From NCBI RefSeq assembly GCF_000003815.2, contig NC_049996.1, positions 15,229,637-15,293,636 of the forward strand: 64,000 nucleotides of DNA, in the 5' to 3' direction. The translations under genes and the position numbers were made by a program. Of the stretch, positions 21,927 to 33,551 are shown piece by piece. The notes beneath the pieces were generated by a model, which worked only from the letters and a program-made list of their open reading frames with translations, had not been told where the DNA came from and made no database searches. The number at the start of each line of letters is the position of its first letter. Positions within the stretch are counted from its first letter, which is position 1. Origin of the DNA: Branchiostoma floridae (taxonomy: Eukaryota; Chordata; Leptocardii; Amphioxiformes; Branchiostomatidae).

Positions 21927-22626
21927 CTGTGTCTTAAGATTCAGCCATACAGATTGTTAAAACTGCTTGTCAACTTGGCGCATTGTTGGTCGGGGTGCAG
22001 ATGAAGATAATATGGCTGGATTCCAGTCTACCAATTTTGTAACTTCTATTTTGTGTTTCTGATCTTGACATTGAAAAATCTGCCTATATGTATAGGGTTT
22101 ACAAACATCAAAAGAAGCATCTCTTAGACTTAGCCTTTTGTTCGTGTTTACTCTAATGATCTCTAATATGAAGAGAAGCAATACATCGAGCTTCAGCAGA
22201 GAAACATGACGCAGCATTGACGCTTGTGCGTCCCGGTAAGGTGGCGGGAAAGGATCAGGAATTACTGACGTTTCCGAATGATCTGAATGGAATGACGCGA
22301 ATGAAAAACACCTGGTTTAACCTGTAGTAACTCCCATGCTGAGGACGCAGGTGTGTGCCTTGTTCAGTAAGTGTTCCCAGATCCGTGATCATCCGTGGAT
22401 TACTGACTCCATCACACCTTCTTTGACTTTGAATCAATTTGGATCCACATTTAGCCTGACATTTCTGTTAGCTATTTTTTCTACACATGAAGTACATCAT
22501 CGCAGTGTCACATGACAGACAGGGGAAGTACAGAACAAACACACTTAGATACATAACCATACTGCACAAATAAAGGGTAAATACAAGTTCCTTCATCTAC
22601 TCACATGTTCTGTCTTGTGCTGTATC

Positions 22627-22850
22627 TAGTCTCTACCAGACTCCCGTCTGGCCGAATGATATTAGGGCCAAGTTAGGAATAAAAGCCTAGTAGGCGTTAA
22701 TTGGCCTAGAAGTGTTGGCCGTGTTGGCCGGCCTTAGGTCACAAACTGTACTCCTAGCTCGGCCATCCAACTCCTCTGGCGTGTTTTCTGTCATATTTGG
22801 CCAATTTCTACATTTTTCCAGAGACCTATGGAGCCTGGTAGAGGATGTGA
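22627..22850. mobile_element. Foldback MITE, TAGCCTCTACCAGG family (diverged)
   Basis: Left end tagtctctaccagactcc, right end ggagcctggtagagg, with 'ggccaatttctacatttttcc' before the right arm as in the other copies. No target duplication is visible. Confidence 0.55.
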
Positions 22851-23944
22851 CAGACAGGGAAACAGAGCAATCACACTTAGATACATAAGCATACTGCAGA
22901 CATAAAGGACAAATACAAGTTCACTACTGTCTAATCGTGTGTTGTATTCCACGGATGAGACATACTGTGAGGACGTGTCTCCTCCCAGCATTGGTTTCAG
23001 GTTTTGGCGGTTTGAAGGAGTTAGTTGTTGTTCGATACCGGCTGTTTTTTGGCGGTAAGGTGAGTTGTTTAATTGTAAAATGTGACACCTTCTTTACGTC
23101 TTCCTGCAGGGATTCTGATCTTGATGTCTGCCAAGCGCTACCGTTTGACATGAAAATATGTAAGATTTGACGGGAACATAAAACCAAAATCACTCGTTTG
23201 ATAGTCTTACAAGGAAATGTCAGACTAGAGCTCTATTTCCTTGATCACAAATCATCTTTAAGTTGTGCTGTATATATCCCCCAGCGGCACCTACCTCTGT
23301 AGTATGTCGTATTTAGGTGTGAAATCATTCTTTACTCATAAATGAAAGAAAGATACATATATCCCGGGTCACGTCGGTCATTACTGACCAAACATATGCA
23401 GGGGGACTTCGACATTAACAGACTGGAACAGGTCATTACATAAATAATATTGCACACTAATGCACAGTATACTTAGTGTTGTTCGTTATTACCTTAAAAT
23501 CAACATATTGCACAGTTGTCTCATTACATTTAAAACCGCAATATTTTGTTTTTCGGTCATTAAAATAATCCCTATAGACGGTCTACATTTCTCAGCCTTG
23601 TGGGTTTCCACAACAGCGTGTCTGCTTCCCAATGCGGCTCGTGGCGTGCATTCCAAATAGCATATGACGACAACATTGCAATGCAGCTTATATCCCTAAA
23701 AAATCTTCGGTGGTTTAGCCTTGGTGTCACAGGAAAATTGACACTGTAGCATTTGTAATTGATTATTCCAATAATATGCTAAGTTGTATATTCTGAATCT
23801 AACAATGTCCATGCCCATCTTGGTTGATTGTGCATATAACAATTCGTCGATGACTGGAGTTCTTGCTTGTGTGAGTTTGAAGAAATTCGAACTAGTAGTG
23901 AATTACATGACATGGCTCAAAAGCGCAGCGAGGGTTATATTTTT

Positions 23945-24115
23945 AGTATACACTTCGGTCAATTGCACGGAATCCCCAAATGCCGTGGTGGTGCGGTCCA
24001 ACTGGGTAACTTCGCATTATCGCACACACCGGATAATTGTACGGAATTCGTTGGCAAATTGGGTGTGCAATTAATCGGCTTCCACGTATATGGATTGTAG
24101 ATTTCCGACACATAG
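23945..24115. mobile_element. MITE related to 40672-40850 ('gtgcaattaa.cggcttc' ends)
   Basis: Shares gcacggaatccccaaat, gtgcggtcc, ttcgcattat.gcac, ccggat.attg.acg.aatt and gtgcaattaa.cggcttc with the better-preserved copy at 40672-40850. Confidence 0.6.
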
Positions 24116-24303
24116 GTCGTGCGATAGGGATATTTGGATTTTAAAGCAGGCCGTGACAGAACCAACCACCGACATGGATCCAGAACAGCATTTTGTGTAC
24201 CAACACAGTTGAACTTTGCAGGAGACGTACATTTTTGTCCTCCAAAATGCCCGAAATTAGCGATCGTACGACAATCGCACGACCTATGTGACCGGCGCCC
24301 TTA
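24116..24303. mobile_element. Harbinger-like MITE (gggcg.ggtcacataggtcg ends)
   Basis: Arms ataggtcgtgcgat and atcgcacgacctatgtgaccggcgccc enclose caaccaccgacatggatcc, gttgaactttgcaggagacg and tacatttttgtcctcc. The same interior occurs in reverse order at 35988-36181, and the right end recurs near 35085-35120. Confidence 0.7.
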
Positions 24304-24495
24304 TACCCCCTCACATGTAGCGAAAATCGATCGGACGACGAGTCTGCGAGCTCTAAATTACGAGGAGGCATGACCCTGACGGGAAGGGGGGAACTATGTC
24401 ATTTCTTCGTCGGCATCAAGGTTATGCCTCCTGGTTAGATATAGCTGGCAGACTCGTCGTCCGATCGATTTTGGCTACATGTGAGGGGGGTATTA

Positions 24496-25008
24496 ACAAC
24501 CAATGGGCGCTCTAAAAATACATATCTATTTAATGTACGATAAAAGACATACCTATTGGTGCCCACCAGAAAAGGAAGACAGGGAAAATGTAACCAACCA
24601 ACCAACCAACCAACCAACCAACCAACCAACCAACCAACCAACCAACCAACCAACCAACCAACCAACCAACCAACCAACCAACCAACCAACCAACCAACCA
24701 ACCAACCAACCAACCAACCAACCAACCAACCAACCAACCAACCAACCAACCAACCAACCAACCAACCAACCAACCAACCAACCAACCAACCAACCAACCA
24801 ACCAACCAACCAACCAACCAACCAACCAACCAACCAACCAACCATCCATCCATCCGTCCATCCATCAACTCATTCAACCAAAATAACAACTTAGCAACCA
24901 ATGAACGCTCTAAAGATGCACATCTATTTCCATGTATAGTAAAGACATACCTATTGGTGCCCACCAGAAAAGGAAGGCAGGGAAAACGTAGGCCAGCATT
25001 CGACTCAT
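24496..25008 (-). repeat. Tandem duplication carrying two leader-exon copies and a (CCAA)n array
   Basis: The block aaccaatg.gcgctctaaa.atgca.atctatt...aaagacatacctattggtgcccaccagaaaaggaag.cagggaaaa occurs at 24499-24592 and again at 24895-24990. Between them lie about 250 bp of pure ccaa repeat (24592-24844) and a short atcc run. In the left copy the array has replaced the 5' part of the leader exon. Confidence 0.85.
24951..25008 (-). CDS. Leader exon copy (signal peptide), minus strand
   Basis: A 58-nt coding exon from ATG at 25008 to a gtatgt donor after 24951, phase 1. It encodes [19 protein letters not shown](G), a classical signal peptide. Same length and phase as the leader exons at 31647, 33494 and 40570. 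A truncated sister lies at 24553-24592. The exons it joins were not identified. Confidence 0.5.
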
Positions 25009-25624
25009 GTTTGCAGCAAACCCGTCTTTGTTTTTGCAGCTCGGAGGTAGAACTGTGCGTCTGACTCCAGAGGTAAGACTGCACAAACATCACTGCTAGA
25101 GTAGCCTCTTGGTAGGGCTAAGAGGTCTCCTAATAAGGTACATAAGAAAAGGGTAAGGTATCCAAGATATCAAGACAGGTATGTTTTCACTGCCGGACGG
25201 GATATTCAAGAAGCTGTGAAACGATTTTCGTGGATCATGTAAATTGCCATCGGACATTTGTGTCCTTGTGGCCGGTGTTGCCTTCCCTTTGATAGCATTT
25301 ACGTGCCATTTTATCGCATTTCTGGAGATTATGCAAAGCGGGAAGGGGGCTTTAGGCAGATCGCCCAAACATATATCACATCTTTCCGAGCTCAAGCGCT
25401 ATCTACCATCTAAAAGTCGCGACCATAGCCTGTCCAGAACACGGGATATTAAAACCCGAAGACCTAGTGCAGTAAAATGGAAAGCCGCAGGGGGCACAAT
25501 TCGAACCAGTCAGAATTGCCCTGAAGAAAGTGACGGTCACCAAAACGTCGGTGAGAATAAATCAATGGTTGTGTAAAAAAGAGTCCCTTTATTCGGGGCC
25601 AATTAATGTTCCTTCATCAAGTTT

Positions 25625-25815
25625 AGCAACATACCAAATATCCGTTGTTTTTCGTCAACTATAAACACTGCTACATGTGCTACAAGGTCGTTGTTTTGAT
25701 GAAAAACAACGGATGTTGTTTGAATCGTCTGACCGTTTCCAAGATCATATCCAGTTGCTTGAGTAACTGTTTTTGGGCGTATCTTATTACCTGGATGTCT
25801 AACTTTTATCGACAT
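25625..25815. mobile_element. Foldback repeat with 'tctgaccgtttcc..atcc.gttgc' arm
   Basis: Contains gtctgaccgtttccaagatcatatccagttgcttgagtaactg and cgtatcttattacctggatgtct. The same strings, in either direction, occur at 21375-21480, 32388-32550 and 48623-49095. One non-coding foldback family. Confidence 0.6.
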
Positions 25816-26246
25816 ACCAAATATCATAAAGATCCCCCCCCCACGACTTCTCGATTTATGCTATTCAAACCACCTCCCCCCCCCCAACACACGCAGCCGA
25901 AAATATGACCTTGCAGAAGGTAACAATCCACCCACAGCTTCTTGAATTATGCCGTTACGTTACACAAAAAAAAATTGCCACATCGTTAGAGAGTCAGGCG
26001 CTCAAAAAACATTCATTTCTTGGCAAACATACACAACAGAAAATAGAGTAACAAAATATAAAACAATGTTACATTTCCTAAGAGTGTGCGCGCATAATCA
26101 TCGGTATTATATTCTCTGTACATTGTGATGTGAATATTGATAAAGGTTGAAAAAATCTAAGATCATGTGTACAAAATGTGGGCGGTCTCGCGTCATAGTT
26201 TCTGGTTGCAACACATGACTGGTGCGCAGTTCGTCCCACCAAGCAC

Positions 26247-26415
26247 TAATCTCCAAGCAGATCCTACGGTAGCATAAGTTAGCATCAAAAGCTGGCAAAG
26301 GAGTGTAGCCGGCCCGTGTTTCGCTACAGAGGCAAACACACTCCTAGGCCGGCTTCACTCCACGGCCAGCTTTTGATACTATCTTATGCTACCGTAGGAT
26401 CTGCTTGGAGATTTA
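26247..26415. mobile_element. Foldback MITE, TAATCTCCAAGCAG family
   Basis: Near-perfect long arms, taatctccaagcagatccta and taggatctgcttggagat, with gccggcc..ggccggc near the centre. No target duplication could be seen at this copy. Confidence 0.8.
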
Positions 26416-26610
26416 TAATAAATCACAGCTACATGTAACATGGCAAACAAATCAGGCTTTGCAATATCTACTGATCAGTCTGGAATCGTGCTTGTAGAAC
26501 ATTTAGTAGTGTTTATAGTCAGGAAGTTAGCTAGCGACGTACCTTCTACTGTGGCGGCTCTCCGGTATGTATGGTTCTCTTCGTTACTTGCTGAAGATTA
26601 ATAAAGCTTT

Positions 26611-26700
26611 TAGTCTGTGTAACACAGACTCTGCTGTCCAGGGGTGTAACTAGCAGGCGGATGTTGGGCGGGCTGCTATAAGTGAGATTAAATCAGGCTA
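26611..26700. mobile_element. MITE, TAGTCTG...CAGGCTA family, 9-bp TSD (8/9)
   Basis: Starts TAGTCTGTGTAACACAGAC and ends GATTAAATCAGGCTA. Flanks are TAAAGCTTT (26602-26610) and TAAAGATTT (26701-26709), matching at 8 of 9 positions. Confidence 0.72.
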
Positions 26701-26884
26701 TAAAGATTTATGTTGTTTGTATCCCCATCATACGTCGCGTGCTGGACGATCACGCCTTCGTCACGTCATGAACAGATTAGTCTGTAGCGGTTCGCCCTCT
26801 GGCCTTTCATCTGCGAGCTTTCCTGTGGGTGTCTCGACATACAAGTAGACCTCCGCCAAACTAGCGGAATTTCGTACAAAAGCT

Positions 26885-27048
26885 GTGTGTGCATGTGCGT
26901 GTGCGTGTGTGTGTGTGTGCCGCGCGCGCGCGCGCGCGTGTGTGTGTGTGTGCGTGCGTGTATGTGTGTGTGTGTGTGTGCGTGCATGTATGTGTGTGTG
27001 TGTTTGCCTGTGCATGTGTGAGTGTGTGTGTGTGTGTGTGCGTGCGTA

Positions 27049-27083
<35 letters not shown>

Positions 27084-27232
27084 CTGTGCATGTGTGTGTG
27101 CGTGTGTGTATGTGTTTGTGTGTGTGTTTGTGTCTGCGCGTGTGTTTGTGTGTTTGTGTTTGTTTGTGTGTGTGTGTGTGTGTGTGCGCGCGTGCGTATG
27201 TGTGTGTGTATGTACTTACTTACTTGCTTAGA
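26885..27232. repeat. TG/CG microsatellite
   Basis: About 350 bp of tg dinucleotides with cg, tatg and tttg interruptions. The long Cys/Val and His/Thr open frames across it are artefacts of the repeat. Confidence 0.95.
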
Positions 27233-27526
27233 TCCGTCCGCGCTGTTTTAGCGTGTCTATCCACATGCATTCTAAGCACATTTCCTGTGTACTTTATCCT
27301 TCTTATGTGTGACATGTGGCTGACTGTAATACATTGTCAAGGGTATTGCGTACGTGCGAGATTTTCCACGTCTGGTTTTATGTTTTATGTGCACTTGTGT
27401 TCCCCCACATACCGTAGCCGACAAAAACAATGGGCAACACAACTATTTTCTGTACAGTTCACTTAAATGTTGCGCTGCACACTTTACTTTTTTCTGTGCA
27501 GCACACTTTTTTTCTGCACGATGCAC

Positions 27527-27560
27527 TAACAAACAAACAAACAAACAAACAAACAAACAT
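27527..27560. repeat. (AAAC)n microsatellite
   Basis: About eight copies of acaa at the end of a stretch with three repeats of 'ctgtgcagcacac..tttt'. Confidence 0.85.
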
Positions 27561-27984
27561 ACTTTATTTTTGCATAACTAACAAGGAAAATAATTTCAAG
27601 TACTTAGTAGCAGCGCAGTGCGGCTTCCAGCTACAGCTGTTTTTTTTCAGCTAAGCACACGGGAGTTATTAAACTGACTATGATGACCGGTTACCATGGT
27701 GACAGGAAACCCTTGGCTCCCATTGGTCTGATTTGTACAGTGATGAAGAGTACTGACGTCTTCTTGGTACTCCCCACCCATGGTTAAACCAGTCTCCTGC
27801 TGACTTAGAGAGGAACGTTAACGAATCTGGTGTAGGAGGTCCAATTAGCGCTAGCTTGGTGACCATTTCATCGGGAGTTCGCCGCTGTCTCTGTTCCAGG
27901 TAAGACAGCCGACCAGAGGAGAATGGTGTCCTGAATGACTCTCCATCCAGTCCGCGAAGGCAGCTCAGCCAGTAGCCGCCACTG

Positions 27985-28088
27985 TAGCCTGATTAAATCT
28001 CGCTTATAGCAGCCTGCCAAACATCCACCGGCCCCCTAAGAGGGGCCAGTTACAGCCCTGGACAGCGGAGTTTGTGTTACACAGACTA
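27985..28088. mobile_element. MITE, TAGCCTGATTAAATC...CAGACTA, 9-bp TSD (8/9)
   Basis: Reverse orientation of the 26611 element. Flanks are CCGCCACTG (27976-27984) and CCGCCACCG (28089-28097), 8 of 9 identical. Confidence 0.72.
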
Positions 28089-28639
28089 CCGCCACCGGTA
28101 ATTCGGACAGATGAAGATAGCTAATTGGTCTTCAAACAAGAGGTAACACATCTCTCTTCAACACTTCGAATGGATATTTGAAGCTGGCTCTAAAGCCTCA
28201 AAGTTGTATTTGACGGTCGATGTACCGTACCAAGTGTGTGTGCAAATACTACATATGTCAATGATTGCCCTATGATATGTTTAGCAAGTAAATCCAAGAA
28301 TGTGAAGCATTGAAATTAAGAAGAGTCTTTAATTGAAACTGGCAACATGAAGAATTGGAGGTACCCAAATTTTCCATGACATTCGGACGGTGCGTCGAGA
28401 TAAAGAACTGAGGTGAACGGTTAAAAGTTTTTATGAGGCCTGATTCGAAATGTACCCTCCCCCCCCCCCCCCCGCAAAAGCAAAAATAACAGTTCCGTTT
28501 TCTTTCTCAAATCTGGAGAAAATTTTTATCAAGATTTAATGTACTTAACGGCGTCATGTGTAGCTCCAGGACACCTCCTCATCTGTAATGCGATTCACGG
28601 CCGTTAACATCAACGTAAGAACATCTAATAACTGTCAGT

Positions 28640-29065
28640 GTTATGGGTGTCTTTAGCTATGAATATGAAGATGAATTTCACTTCATTATGGAATGTTCTA
28701 GATACGCCAGTTTACGCAATGAATTATTCACGTTTCTTGAATCAAGTACAACATATTTCAAAAGACTCGATGCTACAGACAGATTTGCACATATATCTAG
28801 ATGTCAGAACTCCCATAATGCAAAAAAGGCAAATATATCAAGGACTGCTTTGTTATTAGAAAGAAAACTAAAGCTAATGATTGGCCTACTTCATTATGAT
28901 ACTAAAATTTAACTTTTTTTTATGAATTGATTTTGTTAGTCCTTATTGATATGTTAACTAGGTTGTTGAGCTTTATCCTATACCCCTATTTTGTACTTTA
29001 TGTAATAGTTGTTGCCATACTTTGTACCATGTACAATTGTCGTGCAATAAAGTTCTTCTTCTTCT
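28640..29065 (+). mobile_element. LINE 3' fragment (CR1/L2-like)
   Basis: Encodes YEDEFHFIMECSRYASLRNE and a following helix-rich tail, the C-terminal signature of the LINE family here. It continues to ccatactttgtaccatgtacaattgtcgtgcaataaagttcttcttcttct, a typical short-repeat LINE 3' end. The reverse-oriented copy at 42835-43240 is very similar. Confidence 0.8.
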
Positions 29066-29268
29066 AGATTTCATATCTATGGCTGAAGACACCCATAATA
29101 CTGCCAACGGGCCTCAGGTTTTACCAAGGTCAACAACATTTACCCTCCGTTTGCCATTTCGAGACACTCAGACAGCCTCTTCAATTTACTTTGAGCTCTT
29201 CAATTTACTTTGAGCTCTTCGTGACTCACGTGTCCGGTACTCAAGTTGATGTAGTAGTGAAAGTTATT

Positions 29269-29430
29269 TAGCCTCTACCAGGCTCCGTGGATCGGTAGAA
29301 TCATTATCCTCACCACTTCGTGGTGAGGAAACGTACTCTTCTAGCCGGCTAACTCCCCTAGCGTACTATAGATTCTATTTGTCCAATTTCTACAATTACA
29401 CCACCGATCCACGAAGCCTGGTAGAGGCTA
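29269..29430. mobile_element. Foldback MITE, TAGCCTCTACCAGG family, 9-bp TSD
   Basis: Starts TAGCCTCTACCAGGCTCCGT and ends GCCTGGTAGAGGCTA, with inner arms ggatcggt / accgatcc. A perfect 9-bp duplication AAAGTTATT lies at 29260-29268 and 29431-29439. Confidence 0.88.
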
Positions 29431-29470
29431 AAAGTTATTAGCGACAGACGGTGTTCATGGCCACAATGTA

Positions 29471-29840
29471 GTGGGACCGCGTAGCGCAGCGGTACCGTGT
29501 TCGGACCGTGACCTTGCGGGTTCGAATCCGGCTGCCGTGTCACCGATCTTGTGCCCTTGGGAAAGGCACTTTACACGACATTCCTCACTTTACTCAGGTG
29601 AAAATGAGTACTTAGCTTCGGCTAGGGCCGGCCCTCGGATAGGACGTAAAATGGAGGTCCCTTGTCTGGGTAGAGCCATACCCCAGGCACGTTAAAGAAC
29701 CCCCACGCGTGCGATGGTGCGGTGTGCGATGGTACAAAATCCTTCCGTCTAGAATCGGTGATTCTCTACAAATCACCCGGACTTCAGGAAACATAGTGAC
29801 ACATCAGTCACTAATGGAGATCTGTATCAACCAAAGCAAA
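29471..29840 (+). mobile_element. tRNA-derived SINE, near full length
   Basis: The tRNA-like head has an A-box (GTAGCGCAGCGG, near 29481) and a B-box (GGGTTCGAATCC, near 29518). Next come gtcaccgatcttgtgcccttgggaaaggcac, a body with cacgttaaagaacccccacgc, gtgattctctacaaatcacccgga, and an end with atggagatctgtatcaaccaaa. Partial copies occur elsewhere in the window. Confidence 0.8.
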
Positions 29841-30789
29841 GCAGACCCAAACCAAAATCACTATTCTGGCACCACCAGAATGGCCATATCTACCGGGTGC
29901 CAGAAAATGTAGTATGGCGCATCAAAGATAAAGAACAGACAAACCAATTTAGAAAATGGCTATGAGAGAGCGAGTGAAGATGATTGATACATTGACTCGA
30001 GGTCGTAGGAAATTGCATTTTACTCCATTTGGTCCTCAACAGCCCACCACATGCTACGAACTATATGCATCTCCTGGAGTATAGATACATCTCCGTTGTT
30101 GAAAGATACGTGAGCGGCCGTTCGACCCTGTTTTAGTGGAGAGGGACGTCCAAAAGCGTTGAACAAGCTGCCAGTGTTGGAAAGGTACGTAGGTTTTGAT
30201 ATATATGTTCCCTCTGTGTCCGTAAGATATCCGTTGCAAAATCAAGTTCAGATTGGATGAAAAACAGCGAATTAACGTCGGGCGGTAGTTTTAATGCCTC
30301 CATGGAGGCTCGTACCTATGCAAATTGAAGACACTCGATACCTTAATGCACAACTGTGAAAGGTTCTGAACGTCAGTGCCATATGCAATTGGAGACACTC
30401 AATACCTTAATGTGCGACTGTGGATGGTTCAGAACGTCAGTGCTATCGACGTAGCCCATAGCTCAAGCGGGTAATTCACTGGTCTACCACAGCCGGCACA
30501 TGGGCAAGGCCATATGGCGGTAACTTTGCGTTTTTTGTTGTTGCTGATTTTTCCTAAGCCCTTTCCCAGGCAATGCCCTCTCGTCATAAGTAAAGTAACC
30601 CTACAGTTAGACCGTAGACGTATTATTGAAGGCTTATATACTATACTAATGTACTTTTGCACTTACATGTTGCTTCCATGCCGCCTAGCTGAAACAACGT
30701 GACCGTATCAGTTATTGCACTGTAAAATAGATGTGCTCAGTATGAAAGTTGTATCCGTTAATAACTTCATCAGGTTGGCAATTATTCAT

Positions 30790-31045
30790 ATAGTAAGGTT
30801 CTTTAGGCACGAACAGGGAGTACTTACTTCCAACGTTTCATGAACAAAGACGAGGAGGGGGGGGGGGGTACAAATTGAGCCATGTTTGGAACTGCGTTCT
30901 CGCTGCTGCAGCGCCACCTACATCGGCTATATATAAGTAGCAGCGAGAAGCAGATCCAGCCATTCTAACCCTAATGATGTTGTCTCACCGAAAAGTTGGA
31001 AGTAAGTACTCCCTGGATGTGCCTAAAGAACCTTACTATATGAAA
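30790..31045. mobile_element. Foldback element with 'aaggttctttaggcac' arms
   Basis: The arms tatagtaaggttctttaggcac..gggagtacttacttccaac and gttggaagtaagtactccc..gtgcctaaagaaccttactata pair over about 55 bp. The centre holds tatatataagtagcagcgag. The right half has a relative at 53080-53165. Confidence 0.75.
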
Positions 31046-31540
31046 GATACGCTCATACTTGAAACTTCATCTGTGTTCAACTAGGTAGACTTTAATTTTA
31101 TTCAGATTCATAATTAGCTCGACAATATGCATGTCATCATCTTCTGTACTGTATAGCCCAAGTACATTGTAGCTTCTCTTCTTTTGGTCTCAAGCATGGT
31201 TGAAGGGTAATCATCAACACAAAAAATGCTTTACAATCCAATCCAAATCAAGTCTTGGTCAAGGAATGGACGTTACAAGCATGGACATATTTAGTCTGCA
31301 GCTGTGCTATAATTGATCTAAATTACTCTTGTTTCAGGCAGACGACATGAAAGCAGCATGTAAGTGCTGAAGCACATTAGTACATACTTACTGTCTGGAG
31401 TAAGGGTAGCAGCTATATTAAAAGGATATTGATGCCGTTCACCAGTTGCTATGGCAATGACGTCACTGAATGATCATGCTGACGTTTCTTGGCCTTTACG
31501 TGCCCTGGTTGCATAGTCTTTCATGGATATCTAGTATGAG

Positions 31541-31550
31541 TATATAAATA
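31541..31550 (+). promoter_or_regulatory. TATA-like element upstream of a leader exon
   Basis: TATATAAATA lies about 100 bp upstream of the ATG at 31647. Two other leader exons have weaker 'catatat' strings 60-115 bp upstream (near 33435 and 40457). Placement is by spacing only. Confidence 0.4.
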
Positions 31551-31646
31551 GAGTTCATCAATTGATGACCTTATTTTTTTCTGATTTGATAACAGGTGTG
31601 TTGATTTCGCTCTTGCTGGCAAGCGACGTTACTTCCAGGACTCACC

Positions 31647-31704
31647 ATGAATAGGTTTTTGATCTTCGTGTTCCCGCCTCTACTTTTCTGGTCCGCGCTA
31701 ATAG
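31647..31704 (+). CDS. Leader exon copy (signal peptide)
   Basis: A 58-nt coding exon, MNRFLIFVFPPLLFWSALI(G), ending at a gtaggc donor in phase 1. Charged N-terminus, hydrophobic core and small residues at the end make a good signal peptide. A TATA-like box precedes it. No partner exon was recognised before the next leader exon at 33494. Confidence 0.5.
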
Positions 31705-32046
31705 GTAGGCTTACGTACCTCCTCGGAAATGGCATTGTTTTAATTTGTTACTCTGTCACGGAGGGTAACCTCCGACGACAGAGTATTGTTGTTGTCCGAT
31801 GTGATGAGTGTTCGCATCTGTATCTCTGTATTCCGTTTGCCGCATTCGTATGTAGTTTGTCATGACGTCTGCACTCATTTGCGCGATGATGCACGTTCTT
31901 TTTTTCGCGGTAGCTGTTTTCATAATCGATGTAATAACTTCAGAAATTATCCCTATATTCCCGTTATTGTGGAGCAGGCCATTGAGTTTAGGGGTTTGGT
32001 ACATAGCTTATCTCCAAGAAGATATGGGTATTATGTGTTGCCTAAT

Positions 32047-32240
<194 letters not shown>

Positions 32241-32387
32241 TAGGGACTATCCACCGGACTGGGAGGTTTAATGGACCCATGAACTAAACATCACTCTGAG
32301 AGTAGAATTCCCATATGAATCTATCAAACTTTTCCATCCTGATAATACGTTTCAAGTAATTACGCCAAAATAAATAAAAGCAGTTTC

Positions 32388-32550
32388 TCGAGCAACTGGA
32401 TATGATTTTGGAAACGGCCAGACGTTTCAGATAGCATCCACTATCTTTCGTCAGTGGCAATGAAAAGTGGTGAAAGAGTGTTTCCAAAGTCATGTCCAGT
32501 TGCTGGTGTAACTGCTTTTTGGCGTATCTTATTACCTGGATGTCTTACTG
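32388..32550. mobile_element. Foldback repeat ('gcaactgga.atgattttgg' arms)
   Basis: gagcaactggatatgattttggaaac pairs with gtttccaaagtcatgtccagttgctgg. It ends cgtatcttattacctggatgtctta. Same family as 25625-25815 and 48623-49095. Confidence 0.65.
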
Positions 32551-32685
32551 TCACCGACGTTCCAAGTAATTAGTTTCCGAGCACCTTTCGTAACCGATGA
32601 TTTTCCTTAATTGGGTCTCCCGAGTTATCTAAGTGTCTTTCCCTGGATAAAGGTCTGATATTTATAAATTCGATAGATTCCTTTG

Positions 32686-33098
32686 TCAACTCGCTGAGAG
32701 ACTCGCTGAAAGTATCATCATCTTCAGCAGCCACTGTATTCTGCATCTATAGTCTTTGGAAAGTCCTATAGCTGCATTCAGTCTTTCTTCATCCCTTTCC
32801 ATTGTTCCTTGCATCCTGCAAGCTTCCTTAGCTCCTGGAGTTTCTTTGCTGTTGTAGGAAGAGCTCGACCTCTGTGTTTTAGGTCTGCTTTCAGCAGGCT
32901 GAGCAGGTTGACACAATGTCTTCCCTTGCGTGCCTTTAATCTGTTGGAACCTAGAATGGCGAATTCAAGGGCCTTTTGTGCAGGTGTGGCTTGTGGCATG
33001 TGCTCTGAGAAGTATGGTGTCAAGTAACTTAAAAGGGTTGGATCGGTGGGTTGCTGAGGGCACTGACGCAAAGATGTAACATCTGTATCGTTACACAC
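32686..33098 (-). CDS. Unrecognised open frame
   Basis: A 106-residue minus-strand frame (33098-32778) is rich in Leu, Lys and Arg (ALEFAILGSNRLKARKGRH). It overlaps a second frame that carries on to 32686, which suggests a frameshifted relic. No family recognised; possibly a transposon-derived remnant. Confidence 0.2.
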
Positions 33099-33208
33099 GA
33101 CTGGTGAGATTTTCTCAGAAAAACGGCCCCTCGACTCAGAATTGCTGGGGGCAGGAACGTATTCAGAGTGACGTCGCTGTAATTTCTTTGAAGGCTATCT
33201 TGACAAGA

Positions 33209-33400
33209 TACTGTAAATGCATTTAAGTTCGCGGGGATTTAATTTCGCGTTAGCGGAGTGTTCGCGATGGTTTTAAGTTCGCGGTAGTGCCATACACTGT
33301 AGTCACATACTGTAATGGAAAAATGTTCACAGTGGTTCTAAATTCGCGGTAAGACTGCCTCGCGAAAACCGCGCACATAAAACCACCGCGAAGATTTCGG
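33209..33400. mobile_element. TACTGTAAATGCA MITE, degraded
   Basis: Starts tactgtaaatgcatttaagttcgcgg and has gttcgcgatggttttaagttcgcgg and ccaccgcgaag. The right terminus is not clear and the element appears rearranged. Confidence 0.6.
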
Positions 33401-33493
33401 CACTGGCAGTAACCAATCACGTAGCGATTCATGCATATATCGAGTCCACCGTGCGAAGTGTGACAGAAGTAACGTTTTTCCCGCGGATTCACC

Positions 33494-33551
33494 ATGGATC
33501 GGTTTTTGGTCTGTCTGTTCCCAGCTCTGCTGTTCTGGTCCACCCCAATAG
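33494..33551 (+). CDS. Leader exon copy (signal peptide)
   Basis: A 58-nt exon, MDRFLVCLFPALLFWSTPI(G), ending at a gtgggt donor in phase 1. It is almost identical to the exon at 40570, including the preceding ggattcacc. No following exon was recognised; 33552-34790 contains nothing else I can identify. Confidence 0.5.

Noticed and set aside
22924-23193. 89-residue frames on both strands near 23 kb
   Set aside because: Overlapping frames of similar length on both strands, no domain, no splice structure.
24435-25093. Long (LVGW)n and (NQPT)n open frames
   Set aside because: Pure artefact of the (CCAA)n tetranucleotide array; no codon-level constraint.
26861-27466. Long Cys/Val and His/Thr open frames on both strands
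   Set aside because: They are translations of a TG/CG microsatellite, open in all frames because of the dinucleotide repeat.
29471-29545. A functional tRNA gene
   Set aside because: A- and B-box are present, but the acceptor stem does not pair and the sequence continues into a SINE body found elsewhere.
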